Shown here piece after piece: positions 1-8,670 of a DNA stretch of 37,275 nt. Source of the DNA: a virus. The translations under genes were made by a program, and so were the position numbers. The notes beneath the pieces were generated by a model, which saw only the letters and a list, made by a program, of their open reading frames with translations, was not told the origin of the DNA and did no database searches. Where the stretch lies: positions 1 through 37,275 of IMG/VR virus record IMGVR_UViG_3300035698_002169; one strand, given 5' to 3'. Within the stretch, counting starts at the first letter, position 1. Each line of letters begins with the position of its first letter.

Positions 1-63
1 AAATCGCGTTAGTTTTCGCAGGTAGGGGCATGGGGGTACTAAAAAAAAGAGAGAGGAGAATAA

Positions 64-537
64 ATGAGTATAAAGAATCCAAAAAATACAGGCATAAAAA
101 AACCAACAGCATTGAAGCTCCTCGAGGGCAACCCTGGTAAAAGACCTATTAAAAATAATGAAGTTAAACCAAACCCGGCAATGCCAAAAATACCAGAATG
201 GCTAGAGGATGACGCAAAAGAAGAATGGGAAAGGATAGCTCCAAGACTTTATAATTTAGGATTGCTAACGGCCATAGATGATATGACACTTGCCGGATAT
301 TGCCAGGCATATGCAAGGTGGAAAGCAGCAGAAGAAGTTGTGACAAAAAAAGGAATGACATATACAACAGCATCTGGATATACTCAACAGCTTCCAGAAG
401 CAACATTGGCGCTTAAATATATGGGTGCAATGCGTGGGTTTATGGCAAAGTTTGGGATGTCTCCATCAGACAGAGTTGGATTAACTGTTAACGAGGAAGA
501 AGAAAAAGACGAAACTAGCAAGTATTTGAGTAGCTAA
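64..537 (+). CDS. terS: Terminase small subunit, P27 family
   Basis: A 157-residue protein that should recognise phage DNA and hand it to the large terminase at the start of packaging. The N-terminal motif LKLLEGNPGKRP (residues 18-29) is the hallmark of P27-family small terminases, and the length fits the family. The middle (about 45-105) is helical and the C-terminus ends in an acidic NEEEEKDE stretch. The ATG follows a GAGAGGAGAA ribosome binding site. The large terminase starts one base after the stop, the usual pairing. The 63 bases upstream hold only this leader and the end of something unidentified. Confidence 0.93.
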   Translation: MSIKNPKNTGIKKPTALKLLEGNPGKRPIKNNEVKPNPAMPKIPEWLEDDAKEEWERIAPRLYNLGLLTAIDDMTLAGYCQAYARWKAAEEVVTKKGMTYTTASGYTQQLPEATLALKYMGAMRGFMAKFGMSPSDRVGLTVNEEEEKDETSKYLSS

Positions 538-538
538 C

Positions 539-3208
539 ATGAACGCTAAAGAATTAAAGATATTATCAAAGCAAAGGGCAGATGAGGCGGTTGGGTTTTT
601 CAACACTCTGAGCCACACAAAAGGAATATGGAAGGGTGTAAAGTTTGAATTACTACCCTGGCAGGAAGAAATCATCCGAGACATATTCGGCACCTTGAAA
701 AAAGACGGTTATAGACAGTACAATACCGCCTATATTGAAGTTCCAAAGAAGAACGGTAAGGCGCTTGCGCTAGATACTATGATCCCAACGCCTAGCGGAT
801 GGTCAACAATGGGCGAGTTAAAAGTTGGAGACATAATATTTGACGAAACAGGAAACCAGTGTGATGTAATTGGCGTTACAGATGTAATGGAAAACAGACC
901 ATGTTATGAAATGGAATTTTCAGACGGAAATAAAATTATTGCAGATGCTAACCACGAGTGGAAAACACTTTGCTATAAAACAGGGAGAAAAAACGGAAAG
1001 CGTTTTCATAATGAAGATTATTTACACACAACGGAGAATATATATAAAACACTAGAAGCGGACAGACCTTATGATATTAAAAAAGGATTAATTTGTAAAA
1101 ATCACAGGATTGAAGTTGCAGATAAATTGTACATTGAAAATAAAAAATTAGAAATACACCCTTATGTATTAGGGGTATGGCTCGGAGATGGATGTAGTGC
1201 AAATGCATCAGTTACATGTGCCTATGATGATATTCAAATAATTGAAGAACTAAAAAAGACTGGACTTACAATTAGAGAATGGAAATCATCAGGCGTTAGT
1301 ACTGGACAGTTTGCATTTGGCGATGGTAATAGGAGTATTACTAAGGAAGAAAGAGAAAACGTGCCACACGCAATCTTTAGAAAAATGGGATTGCTAAATA
1401 ATAAACACATTCCAAAAGATTATTTGCGAGCATCTATAAGCCAAAGAACAGAATTATTACAGGGACTAATGGACACAGATGGTTATGTTTCCAAGGCAGG
1501 GCAGTGCGAGTTTACATCAACTTCAAGACCATTAGCTGATGGAGTCTTAGAGTTATTGCATACACTTGGACTTAAATCAAGGATTAGTGTTAGCAGGGCA
1601 ATGCTTTATGGAAAGGATTGTGGAAAAAAATACCGAATACAGTTTTGGGCGTATAAAGATTATCCAGTCTTTAAGTTGAGCCGGAAAACAGCACGACAAA
1701 AGCAAACCCCTAAGAAAAGAACAAGAAGTGGATATATACAAATTAACAACGTTACCCCAATACAATCAGTTCCGGTTAAATGTATACAAGTAGATTCTCC
1801 TTCTAATTTATACTTGGTAGGGGAGTCAATGATTCCAACTCACAACTCAGAAATAGGAGCTGGAATAGGTTTAAAGCTCTTATGTGCAGACGGTGAAAAG
1901 CAAGCACAGGTTTATGGATGCGGTGCTGACAGAGCGCAGGCGAGTTTAATTTATGATGTTGCAGTTGACATGGTAGAACAGAATCCGGCATTAAAAAGAA
2001 ACATTAAAATTATTGCCTCAAAGCACCGGCTGGTTTACCTTCCGAACAAAAGTTTTTACCAAGTATGTTCCGCTGAGGCTTACACTAAAGATGGACTTGA
2101 TGCTTCCGGGGTTATATTTGATGAAATACACGCACAGCCTAACCGAGAATTTTACGATGTTATGACAATGGGATCAGGTGATGCGAGAATGCAGCCACTA
2201 ACTTTCATTATGACAACCGCTGGAGATGATCCAGATGAGGTTTCAATCGGTTGGGAAGTACATCAAGAGGCGCTTGGAGTGTTAAATGGCACCCTAAACA
2301 TCCCCAATATGTACGCGAAAGTGTACGCTTTACCAGAGGGAGCAGACTGGGAAGATGAAAAAGAGTGGTTGAAATGGAATCCAAGTATAGGTCATCATTT
2401 AAGAATAGAAACATTTAGGAACGCGTACCTAAAAGCAAAAGTGAATCCTGTAATAGAACGTAAGTTCAAACAGCTAAGATTAAATCAGTGGACTAAAACA
2501 AAATACACATCATGGGTTGGACTTAACATTTGGGATGATAACACCGGAGCAATATTGTTAGATAAATTAAAAGGTCGGAAGTGTTACGGTGGACTTGACC
2601 TCTCAAGTAAATTAGACTTAACAGCATTCGCATTAATATTCCCACCGGATGACAATAACACGACATATGACATACTAATGTACTATTGGATTCCAGAAGA
2701 TGGCATGAATGAGCGCTCCAAAAGGGACAATGTACCCTATAAAAAGTGGGTTGACCAAGGATTAATAATGACCACACCGGGAAATGTTATAGATTATAGG
2801 TTCATTCAAAAGACAATTATTGATTTAAGAGATGAATATAACATCTTAGCAATAGGATTTGATCCCTGGAACGCACAACAAACAGCCACAGAGCTTGAAG
2901 ATATGGGATTGACAATGATAGAAATCAGACAGGGTTACAAATCAATGTCCCCACCGATGAAAGAATTGGAAGCGTTTTTAATAGGTCGGAGAATGAAGCA
3001 TGGTGGCAACCCAGTATTGAGATGGAACTTTAGTAACTTGCAAGTGAAGCAAGATGAGAATGCAAATATAAGACCGGCAAAGAATGCCGGGAAGAAAGCG
3101 GCAAAGATTGACGGAGTGGTCGCAGTAATAAATTCATTAGCTCCATTGATTAGAAATATTGAAGATGAAGATTCAGTTTATGAAACTCGTGGAGTTTTGA
3201 GCGTATAG
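539..3208 (+). CDS. terL: Terminase large subunit (ATPase/nuclease) precursor containing an intein
   Basis: Motor that pumps DNA into the prohead and cuts it. The 889-residue reading frame is a 527-residue terminase interrupted by an intein at residues 75-436. Joining the flanks restores the Walker A loop PKKNGKS (residues 69-74 plus S437). Walker B with the catalytic glutamate is VIFDE (525-529). The nuclease domain starts with GGLDLSSKLDLTA (D687) and continues with IGFDPWNAQQ and KIDGVVAVIN, which carry further acidic residues. This is the HK97/phiC31-like terminase family, and the spliced length is normal. The start codon has only a weak ribosome binding site and lies one base after the small-subunit stop, so translational coupling is likely. 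Without splicing the ATPase loop would be destroyed, so packaging should depend on the intein. Confidence 0.96.
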   Translation: MNAKELKILSKQRADEAVGFFNTLSHTKGIWKGVKFELLPWQEEIIRDIFGTLKKDGYRQYNTAYIEVPKKNGKALALDTMIPTPSGWSTMGELKVGDIIFDETGNQCDVIGVTDVMENRPCYEMEFSDGNKIIADANHEWKTLCYKTGRKNGKRFHNEDYLHTTENIYKTLEADRPYDIKKGLICKNHRIEVADKLYIENKKLEIHPYVLGVWLGDGCSANASVTCAYDDIQIIEELKKTGLTIREWKSSGVSTGQFAFGDGNRSITKEERENVPHAIFRKMGLLNNKHIPKDYLRASISQRTELLQGLMDTDGYVSKAGQCEFTSTSRPLADGVLELLHTLGLKSRISVSRAMLYGKDCGKKYRIQFWAYKDYPVFKLSRKTARQKQTPKKRTRSGYIQINNVTPIQSVPVKCIQVDSPSNLYLVGESMIPTHNSEIGAGIGLKLLCADGEKQAQVYGCGADRAQASLIYDVAVDMVEQNPALKRNIKIIASKHRLVYLPNKSFYQVCSAEAYTKDGLDASGVIFDEIHAQPNREFYDVMTMGSGDARMQPLTFIMTTAGDDPDEVSIGWEVHQEALGVLNGTLNIPNMYAKVYALPEGADWEDEKEWLKWNPSIGHHLRIETFRNAYLKAKVNPVIERKFKQLRLNQWTKTKYTSWVGLNIWDDNTGAILLDKLKGRKCYGGLDLSSKLDLTAFALIFPPDDNNTTYDILMYYWIPEDGMNERSKRDNVPYKKWVDQGLIMTTPGNVIDYRFIQKTIIDLRDEYNILAIGFDPWNAQQTATELEDMGLTMIEIRQGYKSMSPPMKELEAFLIGRRMKHGGNPVLRWNFSNLQVKQDENANIRPAKNAGKKAAKIDGVVAVINSLAPLIRNIEDEDSVYETRGVLSV
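761..1846 (+). mobile_element. Class 3-type intein with LAGLIDADG homing endonuclease, in the Walker A loop of the large terminase
   Basis: A 362-residue in-frame insertion between K74 and S437 of the terminase. Splicing signs are ALALDTMIPTPSGW at the N-terminus, NHEW (H139, W141) in block B, VKCIQV (C415) in block F, and IPTHN followed by S at the C-terminus. Position 1 is Ala, not Cys or Ser. W at B:12, C at F:4 and T at G:5 (W141, C415, T434) together form the WCT triad that defines class 3 inteins, in which the block F cysteine starts splicing. The central part is a DOD homing endonuclease with two dodecapeptides, LGVWLGDG (211-218) and LLQGLMDTDG (306-315), both with their acidic residue, so it is probably active or recently active. 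Borders are inferred from the restored PKKNGKS. Confidence 0.93.
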
Positions 3209-3221
3209 ATAGGAGAAAAGC

Positions 3222-4457
3222 ATGAGCTTATTCAATAGAAAAAAAGGTGAAAGAAGTAGTGTATCAAATCCAACAGCATGGCTTATTGATATATTTGGTG
3301 CAGGAACTAAAAGCAAATCCGGCATCAAAGTTACAGAGGCAAAAGCACTTGGAATTTCTACAGTTTTCGCTTGTGTAAATATAATAACCGGAGCAATGGC
3401 AACATTAAGAGTTAATTTTTATGAAAGATTAGCCGAAGGAAAAGGAAAAAAGAAAGCAACCGATCATATTTTATATGGATTGCTTCACGACTTACCGAAT
3501 CCAGACACAACCGCTTTTGATTTTTGGGTTATGTATATCGTAAATCTTTTATTAACCGGTGATGCCTTTGCAATTGTTAAGCGAAACGGAAATGGTGAAA
3601 TTATATCTTTATGGAATATTCCGTCAGGTAAAGTAACTATAAAACAAAACCCAGATACTAATGAAACATATTATACTATTAAAAATGAAAAAGGCGAGGA
3701 TGCTTCATACTACGGAGAAAATATGATGCACACCAGAGGATTAAGGTTCTCATCCACAAAAAAATCAGTTAATCCTGTATCAATGGCAAGAGAAGCAATG
3801 GGATTATCAATGGCATTAGAAGAATATGGTGGTAAATTTTTCGCTAATGGCGCAAATTCCGGTGGGATTGTAAAGGTTGCCGGCAAAATGTCAGATGGAG
3901 CCTTCCAGAGATTCGCTAAAAGTTTCAAAGAAAAGTATGATGGCATAGGAAATTCAGCGAAAGTAATGTTTTTAGAAGAAGGAACAGACTTTGTAAAGCT
4001 CGGAACTGATCCAGATAAAGCACAATCACTTGAATCTAGGAAATTTCAGATAGCTGAGATTGCAAGATTCTTTTATAACGTACCACTTCATAAAATATTA
4101 GAATTAGATAGAGCAACATTTAACAATATAGAGCAGATGAATATTGCATTTGTCCAAGATTGCTTAAATCCAATATCAGTTAGAATTGAACAATCAATTT
4201 ATAAAACGCTACTGACAAAAAATGAACGTACAAAATATTTCGCAAAGTTTAACACAAATGCTTTACTTCGTGGAGATCTTGCGGCTAGAAAAGAATATTA
4301 CGGAACCATGATTCAAAATGGTGTTTTCTCACCAAATGATGTACTAGATTTAGAAGATATGAATCCATATGAAGGCGGAGATGTACACGTATTTAATGCG
4401 GCAGTTGTCCCCGTTGATAAAATATATGAAAATAAACCAGCGAAGGGTGGTGAATAG
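3222..4457 (+). CDS. Portal protein, HK97 family
   Basis: 411 residues, the normal size for an HK97-type portal, which forms the dodecameric ring at the capsid vertex for DNA passage and connector docking. Typical family segments are GISTVFACVNIITGAMA near residue 45, LLTGDAFAIVKR near 108, and RKFQIAEIARFFYNVPLHKI near 275. The start is preceded by ATAGGAGAAAAGC. It sits between the large terminase and the prohead protease, the standard order. The C-terminal tail (EGGDVHVFNAAVVPVDKI) is also usual for the family. No irregularity seen. Confidence 0.94.
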   Translation: MSLFNRKKGERSSVSNPTAWLIDIFGAGTKSKSGIKVTEAKALGISTVFACVNIITGAMATLRVNFYERLAEGKGKKKATDHILYGLLHDLPNPDTTAFDFWVMYIVNLLLTGDAFAIVKRNGNGEIISLWNIPSGKVTIKQNPDTNETYYTIKNEKGEDASYYGENMMHTRGLRFSSTKKSVNPVSMAREAMGLSMALEEYGGKFFANGANSGGIVKVAGKMSDGAFQRFAKSFKEKYDGIGNSAKVMFLEEGTDFVKLGTDPDKAQSLESRKFQIAEIARFFYNVPLHKILELDRATFNNIEQMNIAFVQDCLNPISVRIEQSIYKTLLTKNERTKYFAKFNTNALLRGDLAARKEYYGTMIQNGVFSPNDVLDLEDMNPYEGGDVHVFNAAVVPVDKIYENKPAKGGE

Positions 4458-4460
4458 ACG

Positions 4461-5135
4461 ATGAAGAAACAGGAAAGAAAACGCGATAGACAAGAACGAG
4501 TTTTTGGGGCAGAAATTAGAGAAGTTAATCCTGAAAAAAGGTCGCTTGCGTTGTCATTTTCTTCTGATACTCCTTACCGAGGATGGTGGGGAACAGAAAT
4601 TCTATCTCATGAAGAGGGCGATGTCAGCTTCAAAAGATTAGAAGATGTCGGAACGGTGTTATTCAATCATGGCAGTGATCCAAATTATGGCAAGATGCCG
4701 ATTGCTAGGATTGATAAGGCGTGGATTGACAAAGAAGAAGGAAAAGGCAGAGCCGAAGTAACTTTTGATGATGATGATGACAGTGCAAAAGTATTTGACA
4801 AGATTTCAAAAGGAATGCTTAAAGGTGTATCTGTGGGTTATGTAGTCCATCAATGGGAAGATGTAATGCCAGGCAAGAAATCATCAGATGGTAAATGGGA
4901 AGGCGCAGCTTCAATTGCAAGAGATTGGGAGCCTATAGAAATTTCAATCGTTGCTACCCCGGCTGATCCTGAAGTAGGAGTCGGTAGAGAATCAGAGATT
5001 ATAACCACAGAGGAACCAGAAGTTATAGAAGAAGAAACCGTAGTAACGGTTGAGGAGTCCAAACCTGAGGAAGATTCGGCAAGGACAAATAAAAGTGAGT
5101 TCCTTTGGAATTTGCGAAAAAAGATCAACACATAG
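4461..5135 (+). CDS. Prohead protease, HK97 type (peptidase family S78)
   Basis: 224 residues. Processes the capsid protein during prohead maturation. The family motifs are present: VLFNHG (catalytic H70), LKGVSVGYVV (nucleophile S124) and the downstream WEPIEISIVATPADP segment that closes the protease domain. The C-terminal part from about residue 180 is acidic and low in complexity (EEPEVIEEETVVTVEE), possibly a scaffold-like tail. The ATG lies 3 bases after the portal stop and the GAAGGGTGG of the portal end acts as ribosome binding site. The substrate gene (capsid) follows directly. Confidence 0.93.
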   Translation: MKKQERKRDRQERVFGAEIREVNPEKRSLALSFSSDTPYRGWWGTEILSHEEGDVSFKRLEDVGTVLFNHGSDPNYGKMPIARIDKAWIDKEEGKGRAEVTFDDDDDSAKVFDKISKGMLKGVSVGYVVHQWEDVMPGKKSSDGKWEGAASIARDWEPIEISIVATPADPEVGVGRESEIITTEEPEVIEEETVVTVEESKPEEDSARTNKSEFLWNLRKKINT

Positions 5136-5150
5136 GAAGGAGATCTAAAA

Positions 5151-6347
5151 ATGAAGAGTGAAAAGCTATTACAGCTAAAACAAGAAAGAGCGCAAGCAAC
5201 ATCTGATATTAGATCATTAATGGATCAATTCACAGATGTCGAACTTCCGGCTGAAAAAAAGGAAGAACTCGAAAACATGGAAAAGAGTTTTGATACACTA
5301 AATGGAAACATTATGGTGGAAGAAAAACAGCTCAACAGAGAAAGACTCGCTGGGGAAAAAGTAGCGGAAAAAGAAGAAGAAATCAAAGATGCCGGTGTCG
5401 AAGTTCGTGAAGCATGGGAAGGTTATCTGAGAAATTGCGATTCTGATTCTATTACTAAGTACAGAGCGCTTCAGCAAGACAATCCAACACAGGCAGGTTA
5501 TCTCGTAGCACCTGAAAAATTTGTTGGGGAAGTCATTGAGACTTTAGATGATTTATTGTTTATGAGACAGTTATCTAAAAAGTTCACACTTGACAAAGCA
5601 CAGTCACTTGGTTTTCCAAAACGTACAGCAAGAATGGATACATTTGCATGGGGTACTGAAATTTCAGCTCCAACAGTAGATTCAACACTTGCATTCGGAA
5701 AACGTGAGTTCGCACCAAAACCAGGCACAGGCGGAATACTTGTATCAAAAACATTGCTCAGAAACTCAGCAGTGAATGTTGACCAGTATATTCGTAAAGA
5801 ACTTGCTTATGATTTTGGTACAGGATTTGAAGAAGCATACATGAATGGTACAGGAGCAGGACAGCCTCTTGGAGTATTCGTAGCATCGGATGACGGAATC
5901 AGCACAAGCCAAGATGTATCAACAGGAAACACAGCAACAGAGATGAAATTTGATGGATTGATTGAAGCTAAGTATTCTCTCGAACAGCAGTATCAAAAGA
6001 ATCTCAATTGGATATTCCACAGAGACGGAATTAAACAGATTGTTAAACTAAAAGACTCAGATGGTCAGTACATATGGCAGCCATCAGTAGTTCTTGGACA
6101 GCCGGATATGCTATTAAGTATTCCAGTTCAGATGTCAGAATATGCACCAAGCACATTTACCACAGGTTTATATGTTGGATTGCTAGGAGATTTCTCAAAC
6201 TACTGGATAGTTGATTCATTGAAGATGGAAGTACAGGCACTTATGGAATTATATGCGCTTACAAACCAGGTTTATTACATCGCTAGAATGGAAACCGATG
6301 GAATGCCTGTTTTAGAAGAAGCATTTGCAAGAGTTACATTAGGCTAA
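5151..6347 (+). CDS. Major capsid protein, HK97 fold
   Basis: 398 residues. The N-terminal 75 or so residues are a charged coiled coil (QLKQERAQATSDIRSLMDQF and on), the scaffold-like delta domain that the upstream protease is expected to remove. The mature fold begins near residue 105 with LQQDNPTQAGYLVAPEKF, typical of HK97 coat proteins, and continues through VSKTLLRNSAVNVDQYI and an E-loop/P-domain-like region to the end. A strong AGGAAGGAGATC ribosome binding site fits high expression. A 7-bp inverted repeat overlaps its stop codon. I did not try to pin the cleavage site. Confidence 0.95.
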   Translation: MKSEKLLQLKQERAQATSDIRSLMDQFTDVELPAEKKEELENMEKSFDTLNGNIMVEEKQLNRERLAGEKVAEKEEEIKDAGVEVREAWEGYLRNCDSDSITKYRALQQDNPTQAGYLVAPEKFVGEVIETLDDLLFMRQLSKKFTLDKAQSLGFPKRTARMDTFAWGTEISAPTVDSTLAFGKREFAPKPGTGGILVSKTLLRNSAVNVDQYIRKELAYDFGTGFEEAYMNGTGAGQPLGVFVASDDGISTSQDVSTGNTATEMKFDGLIEAKYSLEQQYQKNLNWIFHRDGIKQIVKLKDSDGQYIWQPSVVLGQPDMLLSIPVQMSEYAPSTFTTGLYVGLLGDFSNYWIVDSLKMEVQALMELYALTNQVYYIARMETDGMPVLEEAFARVTLG

Positions 6348-6369
6348 CAGCTTAAATTTTTACTGTTAG
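6344..6369 (+). promoter_or_regulatory. Hairpin across the capsid gene stop, next to the following ribosome binding site
   Basis: Perfect 7-bp inverted repeat CTAACAG (6344-6350) / CTGTTAG (6363-6369) with a 12-base AT-rich loop. It contains the capsid stop codon, and the last two bases of the stem are the start of the AGGAGG binding site of the next gene. It could protect the capsid message 3' end or damp translation of the next gene. No T-run follows, so a terminator is unlikely. Confidence 0.45.
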
Positions 6370-6380
6370 GAGGTAAAAAA

Positions 6381-6812
6381 ATGAAAAGTTTATTACAGGA
6401 TTGTAAGATACTAAAAATCGAGGATAGCACAGGATCCGCAACACAGGCAACTATTTCAGATGTTGTTGATATGAAAGGCTATGGTGGAGTTTGTTTCATC
6501 TATAAATTGGGCGTTGTTACAGATGCCGCAGTTGCAACATTAACAGTTGCGCAGGGAACAACCACATCACCAACCGACGTCTTATCTGGGGCATCAGCAA
6601 CATTGACTGGTTCAAGTGATAGCGAACAGAGTTTGGTTATTGATATTGTAAAACCAAGGGAGCGCTATGTAAGAGCAACAATGACAATTATCACACAAGC
6701 AGCAGGTATTGATTCAGGATTTGCTATTCTCTACAACCCAATTGCAAAGCCGGTTTCACAGCCGACAACAATTGATGCTTCAACGCAGGTCGTAAGTCCT
6801 GCTGAAAGTTAG
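6381..6812 (+). CDS. Probable head decoration protein
   Basis: 143 residues, strong binding site TTAGGAGG. Rich in Ala, Thr, Ser and Val with alternating beta-strand patterns (VCFIYKLGVVTDAAVATLTVAQG, then SLVIDIVKPRERYVRATMTI), which suggests a small beta-sandwich. Its position right after the capsid gene and its composition fit a capsid surface or stabilising protein. The segment 'large hydrophobic strand - RYVRA - alternating strands - IAILYN-like end' closely resembles the extra domain inside the connector at 7750-8670 (RYIRA ... SIMLYA). The decoration role is inferred from place and fold impression only. Confidence 0.6.
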   Translation: MKSLLQDCKILKIEDSTGSATQATISDVVDMKGYGGVCFIYKLGVVTDAAVATLTVAQGTTTSPTDVLSGASATLTGSSDSEQSLVIDIVKPRERYVRATMTIITQAAGIDSGFAILYNPIAKPVSQPTTIDASTQVVSPAES

Positions 6813-6823
6813 GAGGAGAAAAA

Positions 6824-7738
6824 ATGACAGTTCAGAATGGATATAATACAACTCCTAATTCCAAATATTTTGAGGACATAGCGGCAGCTAATGACTCAGT
6901 TCATAGCACCTATTATGTTGCAGGAGACGCAGGGAACGATTCAAATGATGGGAAGAGTTGGGACAACGCTATGAAAACGTTGGCGGTTGCGATGGCAGCA
7001 AGTCACGCGGACATAGATGCTGACACAACTGGAGGAGATGCAAGAAATAGGATTTATTTTAAATCGGATGGCAGTGTAGAAACTCTGACAAAGTTCGCAC
7101 AGCAAACAGATATATATGGTGTGGGTTCAACAGGCTTAAAAGCTAAGTCAGCCTTATACGGAAATCATGTTGTGCCAGGTACCACATCTTACGCCGGATG
7201 CAGGTTCTACAACATTTTATTTAGAGGACCAGCTGTAACCGGTGGCGATATTTTCACAGTAACTCAGCAAGGAATGGAATTTCATGAATGTGAATTTTTA
7301 GCCACAGGTAGTTCAACAGATGCAACAGCCGCAATTATTTCAACAGCAGGCGCTAGTCTTTTAGTCGAAAATTGTGTATTCAAAGGTGAATATGGCGATG
7401 CAGTTATTGAGATAGGCGCAGGCGTAGCGAATGATCTTGTTATCAAAAACAATCTAATTCAAGGCGCAAATATGGGAATTGATATCAGTGCCTCAGCTAC
7501 TTTTGCTGCAGGTAAGTATGGAGTAATTCAAGGCAATGTATTTAGTACAACTTTGGCTTGTGTTAATGATGCAGAATCAAAATGCTATGTTATAGGGAAC
7601 AGGGGAATTACAGCGGCAGCTTCAGGCGTAGCACTTGCAGGCGCAGTTGTATGTAATATTGCACTTGCACAGGATAACCGATTCACAACAAGCAGCGATA
7701 ATAACATTGAATACCCAGCACTAGGAGCTGTAACTTAA
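6824..7738 (+). CDS. Parallel beta-helix protein in the head gene block
   Basis: 304 residues, binding site TTAGGAGGAG. The segment YYVAGDAGNDSNDGKSWDNA (about 31-50) is the typical opening of secreted and viral right-handed parallel beta-helix proteins (pectate-lyase-like, DUF1565-like). After it come rungs rich in N, V, I and G, such as LLVENCVFKG, LVIKNNLIQG and GVIQGNVFST. There is no signal peptide. Beta-helices are usual in tail spikes, but this gene lies between the decoration-like and connector genes. It may therefore be a head fibre or capsid-bound glycan-binding protein. Enzymatic activity cannot be judged from the sequence. Confidence 0.7.
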   Translation: MTVQNGYNTTPNSKYFEDIAAANDSVHSTYYVAGDAGNDSNDGKSWDNAMKTLAVAMAASHADIDADTTGGDARNRIYFKSDGSVETLTKFAQQTDIYGVGSTGLKAKSALYGNHVVPGTTSYAGCRFYNILFRGPAVTGGDIFTVTQQGMEFHECEFLATGSSTDATAAIISTAGASLLVENCVFKGEYGDAVIEIGAGVANDLVIKNNLIQGANMGIDISASATFAAGKYGVIQGNVFSTTLACVNDAESKCYVIGNRGITAAASGVALAGAVVCNIALAQDNRFTTSSDNNIEYPALGAVT

Positions 7739-7749
7739 AGGAGTAACTA

Positions 7750-8670
7750 ATGCTTAAGAAACTAACCACAGCGATAACAACGGAACCTGTAACACTTGCA
7801 GAGGCTCTTGCACAAATCAGGCAAAGCACAAATGACCTAGCTGATAGTGTAACAAATGAGCAATCTATTGCACCAGGTTCACATATTGCCGGCTCAACAA
7901 ACGGAGCATCCTCGGATGCGTTCGGATATTCTCCTATTGTATTTCTGGAAGCAGGAACAAATGGAGCGAGCGGAGCGGTAGATGTAATAATTGAGGAATC
8001 AGATGATGATATAACATTTACTACTTGGAGCAGTTTCACGCAAGTTACAGAAGCAAACGACAATCAAACATTTGAAAAAGCATACACAGGTTCTCAAAGA
8101 TATATAAGAGCAGCCGCCACGACAGCAACAGCGGCTTGCTCGTTTGCAGTTAGTATAATGCTATATGCAATAACATCTGACGAGAGCGATTTGATCACTA
8201 CACTAATAACAATAGCAAGAGAGTATGGCGAGGATTACACTGGGCAAGCATTCGCACCGCAAACGTGGGTGCAATACTATAATGATTTTCCTTCTGAGGA
8301 TTACTTAGAATGGAAGAGAGCGCCATTAACAAGCGTTTCTAGTGTAACTTATACCGACAGTGATAATACCGAAACCTCTATGGTAGCAGATACGGATTAT
8401 GTTGTGGACATTGACACCTTCCCAGGCAAGATTTACTTGCCATATAATGGAAGTTGGGCATCATTCACTCCCAAACCGTACAATGCGGTCGCTTTCACTG
8501 GCGTTTGTGGTTACACAGGTGTAGCGCCATATATACTCCCTTATAACTTTAAACAGGCTATGTTACTTCACATCGGTTTAATGTACCGATATAGAGATGA
8601 AGAAGTCCCAGAAAGTGCCATGAAAACGATTTATCGGTTGTATTGGCTCAGGGGCGGAAGGCAAGTATGA
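7750..8670 (+). CDS. Head-tail connector (phiE125 gp8 / HK97 gp6-like) with an inserted decoration-like domain
   Basis: 306 residues; family members are usually about 190. The connector begins with TEPVTLAEALAQIRQ (11-25), breaks off, and resumes with ITSDESDLITTLITIAREYG (141-160) and EDYTGQAFAPQTW, which in relatives follow each other directly. Residues about 26-140 are an extra beta-rich domain (SPIVFLEAGTNGASGAVDVI ... RYIRAAATT ... SIMLYA) resembling the upstream decoration-like protein. The C-terminal half shows the family's beta-strands and final helices (FKQAMLLHIGLMYRYRDE). The protein should attach to the portal and form the first connector ring. Binding site AAAGGAG. Confidence 0.85.
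   Translation: MLKKLTTAITTEPVTLAEALAQIRQSTNDLADSVTNEQSIAPGSHIAGSTNGASSDAFGYSPIVFLEAGTNGASGAVDVIIEESDDDITFTTWSSFTQVTEANDNQTFEKAYTGSQRYIRAAATTATAACSFAVSIMLYAITSDESDLITTLITIAREYGEDYTGQAFAPQTWVQYYNDFPSEDYLEWKRAPLTSVSSVTYTDSDNTETSMVADTDYVVDIDTFPGKIYLPYNGSWASFTPKPYNAVAFTGVCGYTGVAPYILPYNFKQAMLLHIGLMYRYRDEEVPESAMKTIYRLYWLRGGRQV

Noticed and set aside
1-63. Tail end of an upstream gene at the window start
   Set aside because: Two frames stop within 25 bases; the third stays open into the small terminase gene with no recognisable content, so nothing can be supported apart from the ribosome binding site.
761-1846. Class 1 intein
   Set aside because: Position 1 is Ala rather than Cys/Ser, and the W, C, T positions of class 3 are all filled.
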